Assembly (NCBI GenBank): GCA_014649555.1
Contig: BMTG01000013.1
Span: 186,001 to 250,000, forward strand
DNA: 64,000 bases
Direction of reading: 5' to 3'
From: Streptomyces globisporus
Lineage (GTDB): Bacteria; Actinomycetota; Actinomycetes; Streptomycetales; Streptomycetaceae
Shown one piece after another: positions 49,351 to 57,303 of this stretch; the first letter of the stretch is position 1, and each line of letters opens with the position of its first letter. The position numbers and the translations under genes were made by a program. The notes below the pieces were generated by a model, which did no database searches, was not told where the DNA came from, and saw only the letters and a list, made by a program, of their open reading frames with translations.

Positions 49351-51740
49351 TTCGGTTCCTCCATCTTGAGCCGGTCGGCGTTGCCCGACACGATCAGGGC
49401 GATGCTGTCCGCGGACACGGCGTCGCGTTCCGGGCTGAAGTAGTTCGAGTGCGAGTCCAGACTGATGCCGCTCCCGCTGACGAGGGGCGGCCCGTCGGCC
49501 ACCGGGAAGCGCCGGGCCCCGAACGCCTTGCTCGCGGGATCCTTCCCGAACCAGAGGTCGTCGTCACCCGGATCGGCGAGATCGCCGGCGACGTACGCCC
49601 CGCCGGGTCCGCCCAGGGCCAGCCCGAGCCCGCCCACCACGACCTGGGTCTTCGAAGGCAGTTTGGTCACCGGGTCGTTGGCGGCGGCCCCCACGAAGAC
49701 GTGCTCGCTGCCGACGCCGAGATCCACGGCGTGATCGACGCCGACCCCCGGGCTGCCGACGAGGATGATGTCGTCGACCCCGGGGATCCCCCCGGGCCGG
49801 GCGGCCGCGGCGCCCACGGTGCGGGACCCGTAGGAGTGCCCGATGGCCGTCAGATGCGGGTCCTTGTTCTGGTTGGTGACGGAGATCCCGCCCATGAAGT
49901 CGCGGTAGGCCGCCCCGCCCTTCTCGGCACGCCCGGTCCCCATGACGGCGAAGTAGCCGGCCGCCCCGTCCTTGTCCGGCAGCTGCGGGGCGTCGTACCC
50001 GAGCCAGACGATGGACGCCGTGGACTCGTCGTACCCCTGGGCCCCGATCGCGGTGTCGCGGGCCCGCCCGAGGTCGTTCTTGGCGAACTCCTCGTCGAGG
50101 GAGGTGTTGAGCCCCGGCACATAGGCGGACACGTGCTGCGAGGCATCAGGATTCCCGAACGACACGATCGCCCGCCCGTTCCCCTCATTCCCGATCCCGA
50201 TGAGATACATGGGCGGCTTCCCGTTCTCGTTCAACTGCCGCTCGATCTCGCGCAGCCCGGCCAGCTGGTCGCGGGCCTTGTCGGTGTCGACGCCCTCCAG
50301 CTTGTCGATGAGCGCCGGAAGGTTGCGGCGGTTGGCGGCGTCCCGGGCGAGAACGGGGATGCCGTCGAGGTTGCCGATCCGCTCCGGGACGAGCTCGATG
50401 TACCGCTCCCGCTCCTCCGGCGAGAGCCCGTCCCACCAGGCCTTGCGCTGGGCGGGCGTGGCGTTCTGCGGGATCCGCTCACTGAGGTGCGCCCGCTCGG
50501 CGTCCCGCACCTCGGCGTCGACCCGCGCCCCGGACCCGGGTATCGCCAGCCCGGCGCCGGCACCGCCGACAGCCTTGTTCCAGTCCCAGGCCGCACCGAT
50601 GTAGTCACCCCGCGCCCACTTCTGCTCCGCGCCGCGGGTGTCGCGCCCCCACTGACCGGCGATGCGCTGCCCGGTCTCCCCCGGCCGCAGCACCGCACCG
50701 ACGACCCCGCGGACGTCACCCCCGACCCCGTCCCCGAGAAACCCGTCGATGAACCCGCCGCCGTGCGGACCTGAGGGTCTACTCGCGTCGACCGGTGCGA
50801 TGGGGTCGTTTGGGGGGAAGGGGGTGGTGCCTTGGGGAGTATTGGGGGATCCAGTGGTGTCGCCGGTGGTGCCGGAGGTGCTGGTGCCGCCGGAGGTGTT
50901 GGGGGCTCCAGAGGTGGCGATGTCGCCGGGGCGGCCGCTGGTGCCGCTGGTCGCGCTGGTGCCGCTGGTGCCGCTGGTGGCGCTGGTGGCGTCCTCACCC
51001 GTGGTACCGGTGCTGCCGGTACCACCGGTAAGGCTGGACTCGCCCTCTCCACCCCCTCCGTCGGCACCGGCGCCCGGGGTGTCACGGGCCCCGCTGCCAC
51101 TGCCATCGGCACCCCCGTCACCGCTCCCGCCGGTGCCTCCACCGCCGGCCACGACGTCGCGTCCCGGCGCCGGGCACGAACTGCCGGTCAGTTCACAGAT
51201 CGCGCTGCGGATCTCCGCGGTGAGCTGCTGCCCGGTCCCCGTGGCCATGAGCCCGCCGACGAGTGCGACGACGACCAGGACGAGGCCGAGGTACTCCAGC
51301 GCGGTCTGCCCGCCGTCGCGGCGGAGCTTCATCATCCGGGCGAAGCTGAACAGCCGCTGCTCGGCCCGTTGCTCCGGGCCGCTGCGGAACCACCGCCGGC
51401 TCTCCGGCCGGCAGAGGAGCACGATGACGGCCACGGGCACGGCCAACCGCGCGACGCCTTGCCCCGCGGCCCCACCGCTCAGCTCGGCGAGGGCGCCGAG
51501 GACGATCCAGGCCAGCACGGCGAGGAGCCCGTACCAGACGCGAATCCCGCCATGCCGGACGTACAGCGACAGCACGAAGACGGCGACCCCGGGTAACGAC
51601 GCGTAGAGCAGCAGCCCGAGGAGGTACCCGTCGACCGCGTCCACCGAGGAGGCGGTCGACAGGGCCCGGATCGCGCCCACCAGGGTGGCCACGAAGAGAA
51701 CGTGAAGCAGGATCAGGGCCGCCTGCAACGGCCGGGGCAT
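49347..51740 (-). CDS. DUF1023 alpha/beta hydrolase with membrane domain and Flp-prepilin motif
   Basis: 797 residues from the ATG at 51738-51740; a TTG start 78 bases upstream (51816-51818) behind GTAGGGGA is an alternative. Residues 1-110 contain three to four hydrophobic segments. After FARMMKLRRDGG comes G|QTALEYLGLVLVVVALVG (Gly144 | Gln145), an exact Flp-type prepilin site (G, then Glu+5 and Tyr+6) ahead of a hydrophobic helix, then AICELTGSSC with two Cys. A Gly/Ser/Thr-rich linker (about 195-330) follows, and the C-terminal DUF1023 hydrolase (about 400-797) has nucleophile Ser636 in GHSYGSR and candidate catalytic His in LDSHSNYF. Coupled to lipoprotein A. Confidence 0.85.
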   Translation of the reverse strand: MPRPLQAALILLHVLFVATLVGAIRALSTASSVDAVDGYLLGLLLYASLPGVAVFVLSLYVRHGGIRVWYGLLAVLAWIVLGALAELSGGAAGQGVARLAVPVAVIVLLCRPESRRWFRSGPEQRAEQRLFSFARMMKLRRDGGQTALEYLGLVLVVVALVGGLMATGTGQQLTAEIRSAICELTGSSCPAPGRDVVAGGGGTGGSGDGGADGSGSGARDTPGAGADGGGGEGESSLTGGTGSTGTTGEDATSATSGTSGTSATSGTSGRPGDIATSGAPNTSGGTSTSGTTGDTTGSPNTPQGTTPFPPNDPIAPVDASRPSGPHGGGFIDGFLGDGVGGDVRGVVGAVLRPGETGQRIAGQWGRDTRGAEQKWARGDYIGAAWDWNKAVGGAGAGLAIPGSGARVDAEVRDAERAHLSERIPQNATPAQRKAWWDGLSPEERERYIELVPERIGNLDGIPVLARDAANRRNLPALIDKLEGVDTDKARDQLAGLREIERQLNENGKPPMYLIGIGNEGNGRAIVSFGNPDASQHVSAYVPGLNTSLDEEFAKNDLGRARDTAIGAQGYDESTASIVWLGYDAPQLPDKDGAAGYFAVMGTGRAEKGGAAYRDFMGGISVTNQNKDPHLTAIGHSYGSRTVGAAAARPGGIPGVDDIILVGSPGVGVDHAVDLGVGSEHVFVGAAANDPVTKLPSKTQVVVGGLGLALGGPGGAYVAGDLADPGDDDLWFGKDPASKAFGARRFPVADGPPLVSGSGISLDSHSNYFSPERDAVSADSIALIVSGNADRLKMEEPK

Positions 51741-51973
51741 CGACCGCCCGCCCGAACCCGCTACGGCAGCGCTTACATCGACGCCAACAGGGACCGCGCT
51801 TCTTCGTATGCCGGACAAGAGCAGTCCCCTACCTCGTGAGTGGGCGGAACGGGCGACAGGTCAGTCACTCCGCGTATGCGACCACACGGGCAGGGGGCAC
51901 GACATGGGCCCCAGGACCCAATACAGGGCTCAAAGCCCGCGCGTGTCAGTTGAGTTGAGCCACCGTGGCCCGA

Positions 51974-52513
51974 TCACGACCCGGTTGCCGACCAGAAGTC
52001 GGAGTGGATGTTGGGGCGGGGGATGAACTCCGCGTCGGGCGCGAGGAACGCGGTGGCCTGGCTGGTGGAATCGGCTACCTCGGAGTGGCGGACGCAGGGG
52101 CTGTCCACGTCGAAGTGCACTTGGCCTTTGTCGGCGACGATCAGGGCAACTTGAAACCCATCCTGCGTCCTCGCGTAGATCGCGGGGACGTCTACATCAT
52201 TATTGATGGCTGTCATACGGTAGTCGCTCTTCCGCCAGAAACGGTCCACCACACCAAGAAGGCTCCCCCTCCGCTGAGCGGAGACAACAGTCATGACTGT
52301 CCTCCGTCGAGTAACAGTGCAACTGCCCGTGGTCGTAGGGCCATGCACCCAATCCACACTCGGTTCGATCTCGGCGAGAATTCCATCCAGGATCTCGTCC
52401 GCACGTTCCGCAGCCCCCTGCATGTCCATATTCCCCCCTCGCGTTTCAATACAGCCGGCCAGCAACGCCCCAACGAGCACCATCAGAATTTGTGATGAAC
52501 CTCGGAAATTCAC
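51974..52513 (-). CDS. Lipoprotein B, partner of DUF1023 hydrolase
   Basis: 179 residues from a GTG that overlaps the stop of the hydrolase at 52510 (GTGA). The lipobox is LLAGC with Cys21. It shares HGPTTTGSCTVTRRRTVMTVVS, VDSPCVRHSEVAD and PRPNIHSDFWSATGS with lipoprotein A, in the same order and spacing. DNA here is visibly richer in A/T than its neighbours. The pair arose by duplication of a hydrolase-lipoprotein cassette, then diverged. Confidence 0.82.
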   Translation of the reverse strand: MNFRGSSQILMVLVGALLAGCIETRGGNMDMQGAAERADEILDGILAEIEPSVDWVHGPTTTGSCTVTRRRTVMTVVSAQRRGSLLGVVDRFWRKSDYRMTAINNDVDVPAIYARTQDGFQVALIVADKGQVHFDVDSPCVRHSEVADSTSQATAFLAPDAEFIPRPNIHSDFWSATGS

Positions 52514-54330
52514 CGCGCGTCTTCCGTCTTGATTTTGTGCGAACGACCTGCAGCGATCAGCGCCATATTGTCAACCGACGCCTTATCCAACTCCGGGTCA
52601 AAATATTCGGAATGCGCGTCAATCGTCGGCTTCCCTCTCCCGATCAGGGGCGGACCATCCCCCACCTCGAACCGCCTCGCCCTGAACGCTTCACTGGCCG
52701 GGTCCCTGCCGAACCAGACATCATCGTTCCGCCGGTCGACCAGGTCACCAAAGGCGTAGGCGGCCGCGGGGCCCCCGAAACCCACTCCAGCCATCCCCAG
52801 CACTGATTCAGCCTTGGACGGAAGCTTGGTCACCACGTCGTTTGCAGCAGCCCCGACAAAGACATGGTCCCGCCCTACTCCCAAGTCATCGGCACTGTCG
52901 ACACCCACTCCCGGGCTTCCGACGAACACGATTTCATCAACACCGGGAATTCCCCCAGGGTGTTGCGCAGCGCCGCCCACCGCCCGGGACCCGTAGGAGT
53001 GCCCGATGGCCGTCATATGAGGATCCTCATGGTCGTTAGTCGCTGTAATCCCTCCCATGAACTCATGGAATGCTCTAGCGCCCTCCTCTGCCCTGCCATC
53101 CACAGCGACAGCTAGGCTCCGGAGCCCGTCAGGCGACTGGGGCGCGTCATAACCGAGCCAGGTAATGGCAGCGGTCGGCGCTCCATGACGATTGGACGCG
53201 ATAGACAGATCCCGCGCCCGCTTCAAATCCCCCTCCGCAAACTCCTTATCCAACGACGTATTCAACCCCGGCACATAAGCCGCCACATTCCGCGCCGCAT
53301 CCGGATTCCCATACGAAACGATCGCCCGACCATTCCCCTGGTCCCCGATCCCGAGCAGATACATCGGCGGCTCCCCCGCCTTCGGCCCCGCCCGCAACTG
53401 CCGGTCGATCTCTCGCAGCGCCGCAAGCTTGGTCGCCGAATCGTCGTCGTCCCGACCCTCCAGCTTCCCCATCAGCAACTGAAGGTTGTCCCGGTTCGCC
53501 GCGTCCCGCACCAGGGCCGGAATCCCGTCCAGGTTGCCGATCCGGTCCGGGTACACCGCGAGGTACTCCTCGCGCTGTTCGTCCGTCAGGCCGGCCCACC
53601 ACGCCTTCCGCTCCGCCGGACTCGCATCGTGCGGGATCGCGTCCCTCAGGTATCCGCGCGCCGCATCCCGCACCGCCGCCGCATCGGCCGCCGCGTCCGT
53701 CCACGTCGCCACCGGAACGCCCAGCCCCTCGTGCGCTTTCAGCGACCGCAGGATCCTGGTGTACCGCCAGTCCGCATCGGCCGCCGCCCGCACCGCCTGC
53801 GCCACCCGGTCCGCGATGTCCTGGGCCTTCCCCGCGTTCGGGTTGGGTGCGACGAGACCCGAGGGCGGGACCATGCCCGGGTTCGGCACCCCCGACGCCG
53901 TCCCGCCCGCCGGTGGCTTCCCGTCGACCAGGCCCTCGCCCGCCGCCGGATACGTCACCGATCCATCCGCGTGCACCGTGAAATTCAACGCCGCCGCATC
54001 ATCCAGCGCCCCCTGCAACACCCGCTGCTGGGCCTTGATCTCATGGGCCAGGCTGTTCAGCGCGGTCCGCAGCAGCCCGCACTCGGTGTAGATGTACTGG
54101 AAGTTCGTCCCCAGCCGCCGTAACCCCCGCACGGCCGCGTCCGGCGCCTCCCCCCTCTGCGTATCGCGCAGGCCCGGCAGGAGCTGCCCCTCGATACGGT
54201 CCCGGGCCGCGTCCGCCCGGTTGCCGACCCGCCCCCAACCGTCCGCCGCCTGCTCCAGTTCGGCGCACTTCACCTCACGTAACACCGACCAGGTCAGGCC
54301 GGAACCCGCCCCACCGCTCCGCCCTCTCAC
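52510..54330 (-). CDS. DUF1023 alpha/beta hydrolase with WXG-like N-terminal domain
   Basis: 606 residues from the GTG at 54328-54330, overlapping the upstream gene (GTGA). N-terminal helical domain (about 12-125: LTWSVLREVKCAELEQAADGWGRVGNRADAARDRIEG ... FQYIYTECGLLRTALNSLAHEIKAQQ) resembles the WXG/ESX-type segment of many Streptomyces secreted proteins, and ends in LNFTVHADGSVTYP. The C-terminal DUF1023 hydrolase has Ser445 in GHSYGSR, Asp498 in AAAND and His573 in IDAHSEYF as likely triad. It shares long stretches with the hydrolase at 49347. The 3' half (below about 53,250) is A/T-richer than the 5' half. Probably an exported lipase or esterase. Confidence 0.85.
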   Translation of the reverse strand: MRGRSGGAGSGLTWSVLREVKCAELEQAADGWGRVGNRADAARDRIEGQLLPGLRDTQRGEAPDAAVRGLRRLGTNFQYIYTECGLLRTALNSLAHEIKAQQRVLQGALDDAAALNFTVHADGSVTYPAAGEGLVDGKPPAGGTASGVPNPGMVPPSGLVAPNPNAGKAQDIADRVAQAVRAAADADWRYTRILRSLKAHEGLGVPVATWTDAAADAAAVRDAARGYLRDAIPHDASPAERKAWWAGLTDEQREEYLAVYPDRIGNLDGIPALVRDAANRDNLQLLMGKLEGRDDDDSATKLAALREIDRQLRAGPKAGEPPMYLLGIGDQGNGRAIVSYGNPDAARNVAAYVPGLNTSLDKEFAEGDLKRARDLSIASNRHGAPTAAITWLGYDAPQSPDGLRSLAVAVDGRAEEGARAFHEFMGGITATNDHEDPHMTAIGHSYGSRAVGGAAQHPGGIPGVDEIVFVGSPGVGVDSADDLGVGRDHVFVGAAANDVVTKLPSKAESVLGMAGVGFGGPAAAYAFGDLVDRRNDDVWFGRDPASEAFRARRFEVGDGPPLIGRGKPTIDAHSEYFDPELDKASVDNMALIAAGRSHKIKTEDAR

Positions 54331-54761
54331 CGCACACCACCGACGCTCGGCGTCTCCACCCCGTCGAAGCCGCTCTTCACCGCCTCGTTGGCCTGCGTCT
54401 GGCCCTGGACGACCGCCCGCATCTTCCCGCCGAGGCTCCCGCACTCCTTACGCGCGTCCTCGATCCGGCGCTCCCACGAGGCTCGCACGGCGCCCAGTTC
54501 CGCCAGCGCGGACAGCGCCCCGGCCCCGGCGGTCACGCCCTGGTGCGCCACCTCCAGTTCGCCTTTCACCGGACCGAGGAGCGTGACCAGTTGGTCGGCC
54601 CCACCGGCGGCCCGCAGCCAAGGACCACGGCTGTGCCGGAGATCCCCGCCCCCGGCCGCCCCCGACGATCCCGCAGCACCCGCCGGTCCGGCCCACCCCG
54701 CCGCCCGCTCCCGGTCCCCGTCCGGCTGCCCGACCACGGTCACTCCGCCCACACCGCTCAC
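54327..54761 (-). CDS. Small helical WXG100-like protein upstream of DUF1023 hydrolase
   Basis: 144 residues from GTG 54759-54761 behind AGGAG. A Gly/Ala-rich N-terminus (1-45) is followed by two predicted helices (LRAAGGADQLVTLLGPVKGELEVAHQGV and ASWERRIEDARKECGSLGGKMRAVVQGQTQANEAVKSGFDGV). Size, helix pattern and position directly in front of, and coupled to, a hydrolase with a WXG-like domain suggest a T7SS/ESX-type partner. The classic central WXG turn is not evident, so the assignment is tentative. Confidence 0.6.
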   Translation of the reverse strand: MSGVGGVTVVGQPDGDRERAAGWAGPAGAAGSSGAAGGGDLRHSRGPWLRAAGGADQLVTLLGPVKGELEVAHQGVTAGAGALSALAELGAVRASWERRIEDARKECGSLGGKMRAVVQGQTQANEAVKSGFDGVETPSVGGVR

Positions 54762-54947
54762 CCCGTTCTCCTGATCTCTTGATCGTGGAGCGGCACTGTG
54801 CCAAATCGGCGATACACGACATGCCGTACGTCAGCACGCGAGGCCCCAGCGCCCTCCGCACTCGGTCCCCGTGATTCCCGGCCGGGCGAAGCGGAGGCCC
54901 CGTTTCCGTGGCGCCCGCCCGGTTCACCCGAACGAAGGGAGGCGGAC

Positions 54948-55079
54948 ATGGGCGCACATACCGGCGCACGGCGGCGGTCGCCGCACGGTGCCCCGGGCGG
55001 AGGGCCTCTCCGCCGCACGGCGGAGTTCCGCGCCCCGGGCCTCGTACCGGAGAACCGAGGACTCGGGAACAGAAGCTGA
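54948..55079 (+). CDS. Possible small basic ORF (low confidence)
   Basis: 43 codons (MGAHTGARRRSPHG...) behind a good GGGAGG spaced 5 bases, ending 26 bases before the next gene. The composition is Gly/Arg/Pro-rich and unlike a known family. It contains a hairpin, CTCCGCCG (55008-55015) with CGGCGGAG (55018-55025). The remainder of the 344-base divergent gap (54762-55105) shows no gene. Confidence 0.25.
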   Translation: MGAHTGARRRSPHGAPGGGPLRRTAEFRAPGLVPENRGLGNRS

Positions 55080-55105
55080 CGCCCCGCCACACCCCACGAA
55101 CCACG

Positions 55106-55681
55106 ATGGAACGCATGCGAACCCGAAAGGAACACCCCACCGGCCCCGCCCCCACTCCCACCCCCGCACCGTCCATCCCTCCGCCCCGGTGGGCAGTTCG
55201 CGCCGCGCAACTGATCACGCTGCTCGCGCTGCCGACCGGACTGTGGCGGCTGGCCATGGTGTGCGGGTTCCCGTCCGGGTACACCGAGGCCGGCTTCGTA
55301 CCGTTCGACACCCCGGGCTCCAAGCTGTGGATGCTGACGCTGAGCGTGGCCTGCGAGCTGCTCGCCCTGCTCTCCCTCGGCCTGGTCCGGCCGTGGGGCG
55401 AAACGGTGCCCCGCTGGATACCCGTCATCGGTGGCCGCCCCGTTCGCCCCCTGGCCGCCGTCGTACCGGCCGCCGCCGGGGCCCTCGCGCTGACGGCGAT
55501 CTGGGCCGCCATGCCCCTGTGGTGGACGTACCCCCACCCGGACCTGACCCCCACCGGCCGTCTGCTGGTCGGTCTCATCTACCAGCCGCTCGTCCTCTGG
55601 GGCCCGCTCCTGGGGGCCGTCACCGTTTCCTACTACCGGCGCACCAAGGGCTCTCGAACGGCGCATACGAACACGCCGTGA
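55106..55681 (+). CDS. Four-TM membrane protein
   Basis: 191 residues from ATG 55106; another ATG three codons on is possible, and neither has a clear ribosome site. A Pro/Thr-rich N-terminus precedes four hydrophobic segments (about 33-50, 76-97, 118-138, 157-177). No motif is recognised; GFPSGYTEAGFVPFDTPGSKLW is an extracellular loop. It lies between the hydrolase cassettes and the T4SS-like operon, divergent from the former. Its link to either is not shown. Confidence 0.65.
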   Translation: MERMRTRKEHPTGPAPTPTPAPSIPPPRWAVRAAQLITLLALPTGLWRLAMVCGFPSGYTEAGFVPFDTPGSKLWMLTLSVACELLALLSLGLVRPWGETVPRWIPVIGGRPVRPLAAVVPAAAGALALTAIWAAMPLWWTYPHPDLTPTGRLLVGLIYQPLVLWGPLLGAVTVSYYRRTKGSRTAHTNTP

Positions 55682-55943
55682 CCCGCGAACGCTGCGACCG
55701 CATCAGAACCCATGGCCACCGTCGTTGCTCCTGGTCACAGCGCATGATACACAGAGTAACCAGTCATCTGCGCGAGGATCGGACGATCCGCAGGTCAGGG
55801 CGACCGCCCCGGTCAAACGTGCGAGATCCGGGTAAAGAGACCCGGGAAGGCGTCGTGCGAGCACGGTTTCATCAGCGAAGATAGAAGGCGACCCATGCCG
55901 GACGGCACGGGCAGCGAACTACCCAACAGGGGCGGTGACTTAC

Positions 55944-56252
55944 ATGATCCTGGCAGCAGAGAAGGGCGACATCACCACCATCATCGGCGGAATCGCTCCG
56001 GACTGGGGGCCGTTCGGGACGCTGGGCAACGAGGCGCGCATCATGATCGAGGTGGTGATGGCCATCGCCATCCTGCTCTGCCTCGGCATCGCGATCTGGG
56101 GTGCTGCGAAGCAGCGCATCGGAGCGACGGCACTGCGCGACACGTTCAGCGCGGAGCAGGGCAAGGGCCTGATCGTGGCAGGGCTGACAGGGGTCTTCAT
56201 CATCGGCTCCCTGGGGACCCTGTTCACCATCGTGTACGGAATGGCCGTCTGA
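55944..56252 (+). CDS. Small two-TM protein, VirB2-like position in T4SS-like operon
   Basis: 102 residues from ATG 55944, chosen because GGGGCGG lies about 8 bases upstream; a GTG nine bases earlier is also open. Two hydrophobic helices (IMIEVVMAIAILLCLGIAIWGAAK and GLIVAGLTGVFIIGSLGTLFTIVYGMAV) are joined by a short charged loop containing KQRIGATALRDTFSAEQGKG. The size and topology match VirB2/TrbC-like pilin or core subunits of type IV secretion. First gene of the rightward operon 55944-63259. It corresponds to one of the cmd genes in S. coelicolor by position. Confidence 0.75.
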   Translation: MILAAEKGDITTIIGGIAPDWGPFGTLGNEARIMIEVVMAIAILLCLGIAIWGAAKQRIGATALRDTFSAEQGKGLIVAGLTGVFIIGSLGTLFTIVYGMAV

Positions 56253-56433
56253 CCCACCATCGGCCGGCTCCCACCTGGCCGTCCCGGACCGTTCCCCACC
56301 ATCCGCCCGTCGTGCTCACCGGCTGAGGTTGCGTCTCCCTGATGTCGAGTCACCACACCGCGCTCAAGCGGCAACCAGCACAGCTACCGTCGTCCTGCGC
56401 GGAACCGCACACGACCGAGGGAGCGAACGCGGC

Positions 56434-57303
56434 ATGAGTCCCGGTGACGAGCACGAGTACCGCGGCAAGGACCAGGGGGGCCGTGCGGACGACCCGTACA
56501 GCACGCTCGGCGGCACCCGTCAGACCCGTACCCGTCTTCCCGACGGCGACCCGGGCAACCCCAACGCGCGCCGCCCCGTCCGCAACTCCCGGTCCCTCGT
56601 GACGATCACCGGCATCGTCGTCCTCCTCGTCGCCGCCATCGCCTTCGCCAACCGGGGCGGTGGCAGCGACGACGACGCGTCCCCGGGAACCAAGAGCTCC
56701 GGAGCCTCGGGAAGCGCCCCCACCGCGGCCACCGGCACCAAGCCCGTCGAGGGCAAGAACGGCACGATCCCCTCAGGCTTCGCCCACGATGAGCAGGGGG
56801 CGCAGAGTGCGGCGGCGAACTACGCCGTGGCGCTGGGGTCGGCGGAGATGTTCACGAAGGAAAGCCGCCACCGAATCCTCGACACGGTCTACTCGCCCAC
56901 GGCAGCGGACAAACTGCGGTCGCCTCAAGATCGGGCCTACTCGGCCGATTTCCTCTCACGCCTCGGTCTCGACCCCGACGGCAATGCCCCGCAGGGCAGC
57001 ACCTTCATCTCACGGACCGTTCCGGTGGGCACGAAGGTGCTGGCGTTCGATGACGACACCGCAAAGGTAGCTGTCTGGTACACGGGACTCCTCGGCATGT
57101 CCGGCGAGGACTCCACAAAGCCCGTGAGCACCACCTGGAAGACATGGACCGCGCAACTGTCATGGTCGGACGGCGACTGGAAGGTGACCAGCGCTTCAGA
57201 GAGCGACGGCCCGGCACCCGTCCCCGGCGATGTGGCGGCTTCGAAGTCCGACACGATCAGCAAGGCCGTTGAAGAGTACGGAGGCTTCACTTATGCCAGG
57301 TGA
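56434..57303 (+). CDS. VirB8/TcpC-like single-TM protein
   Basis: 289 residues from ATG 56434. The N-terminus is cytoplasmic and disordered, with a single TM helix at about 54-72 (LVTITGIVVLLVAAIAFA). A Ser/Gly/Thr linker leads to an extracytoplasmic domain (about 115-270) with the alpha+beta order expected of NTF2-like VirB8/TcpC domains: SAAANYAVALGSAEMF ... AKVAVWYTGLLGM ... TWTAQLSWSDGDWKVTSASES. The resemblance is by pattern only. It overlaps the next gene by 11 bases. Confidence 0.72.
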   Translation: MSPGDEHEYRGKDQGGRADDPYSTLGGTRQTRTRLPDGDPGNPNARRPVRNSRSLVTITGIVVLLVAAIAFANRGGGSDDDASPGTKSSGASGSAPTAATGTKPVEGKNGTIPSGFAHDEQGAQSAAANYAVALGSAEMFTKESRHRILDTVYSPTAADKLRSPQDRAYSADFLSRLGLDPDGNAPQGSTFISRTVPVGTKVLAFDDDTAKVAVWYTGLLGMSGEDSTKPVSTTWKTWTAQLSWSDGDWKVTSASESDGPAPVPGDVAASKSDTISKAVEEYGGFTYAR

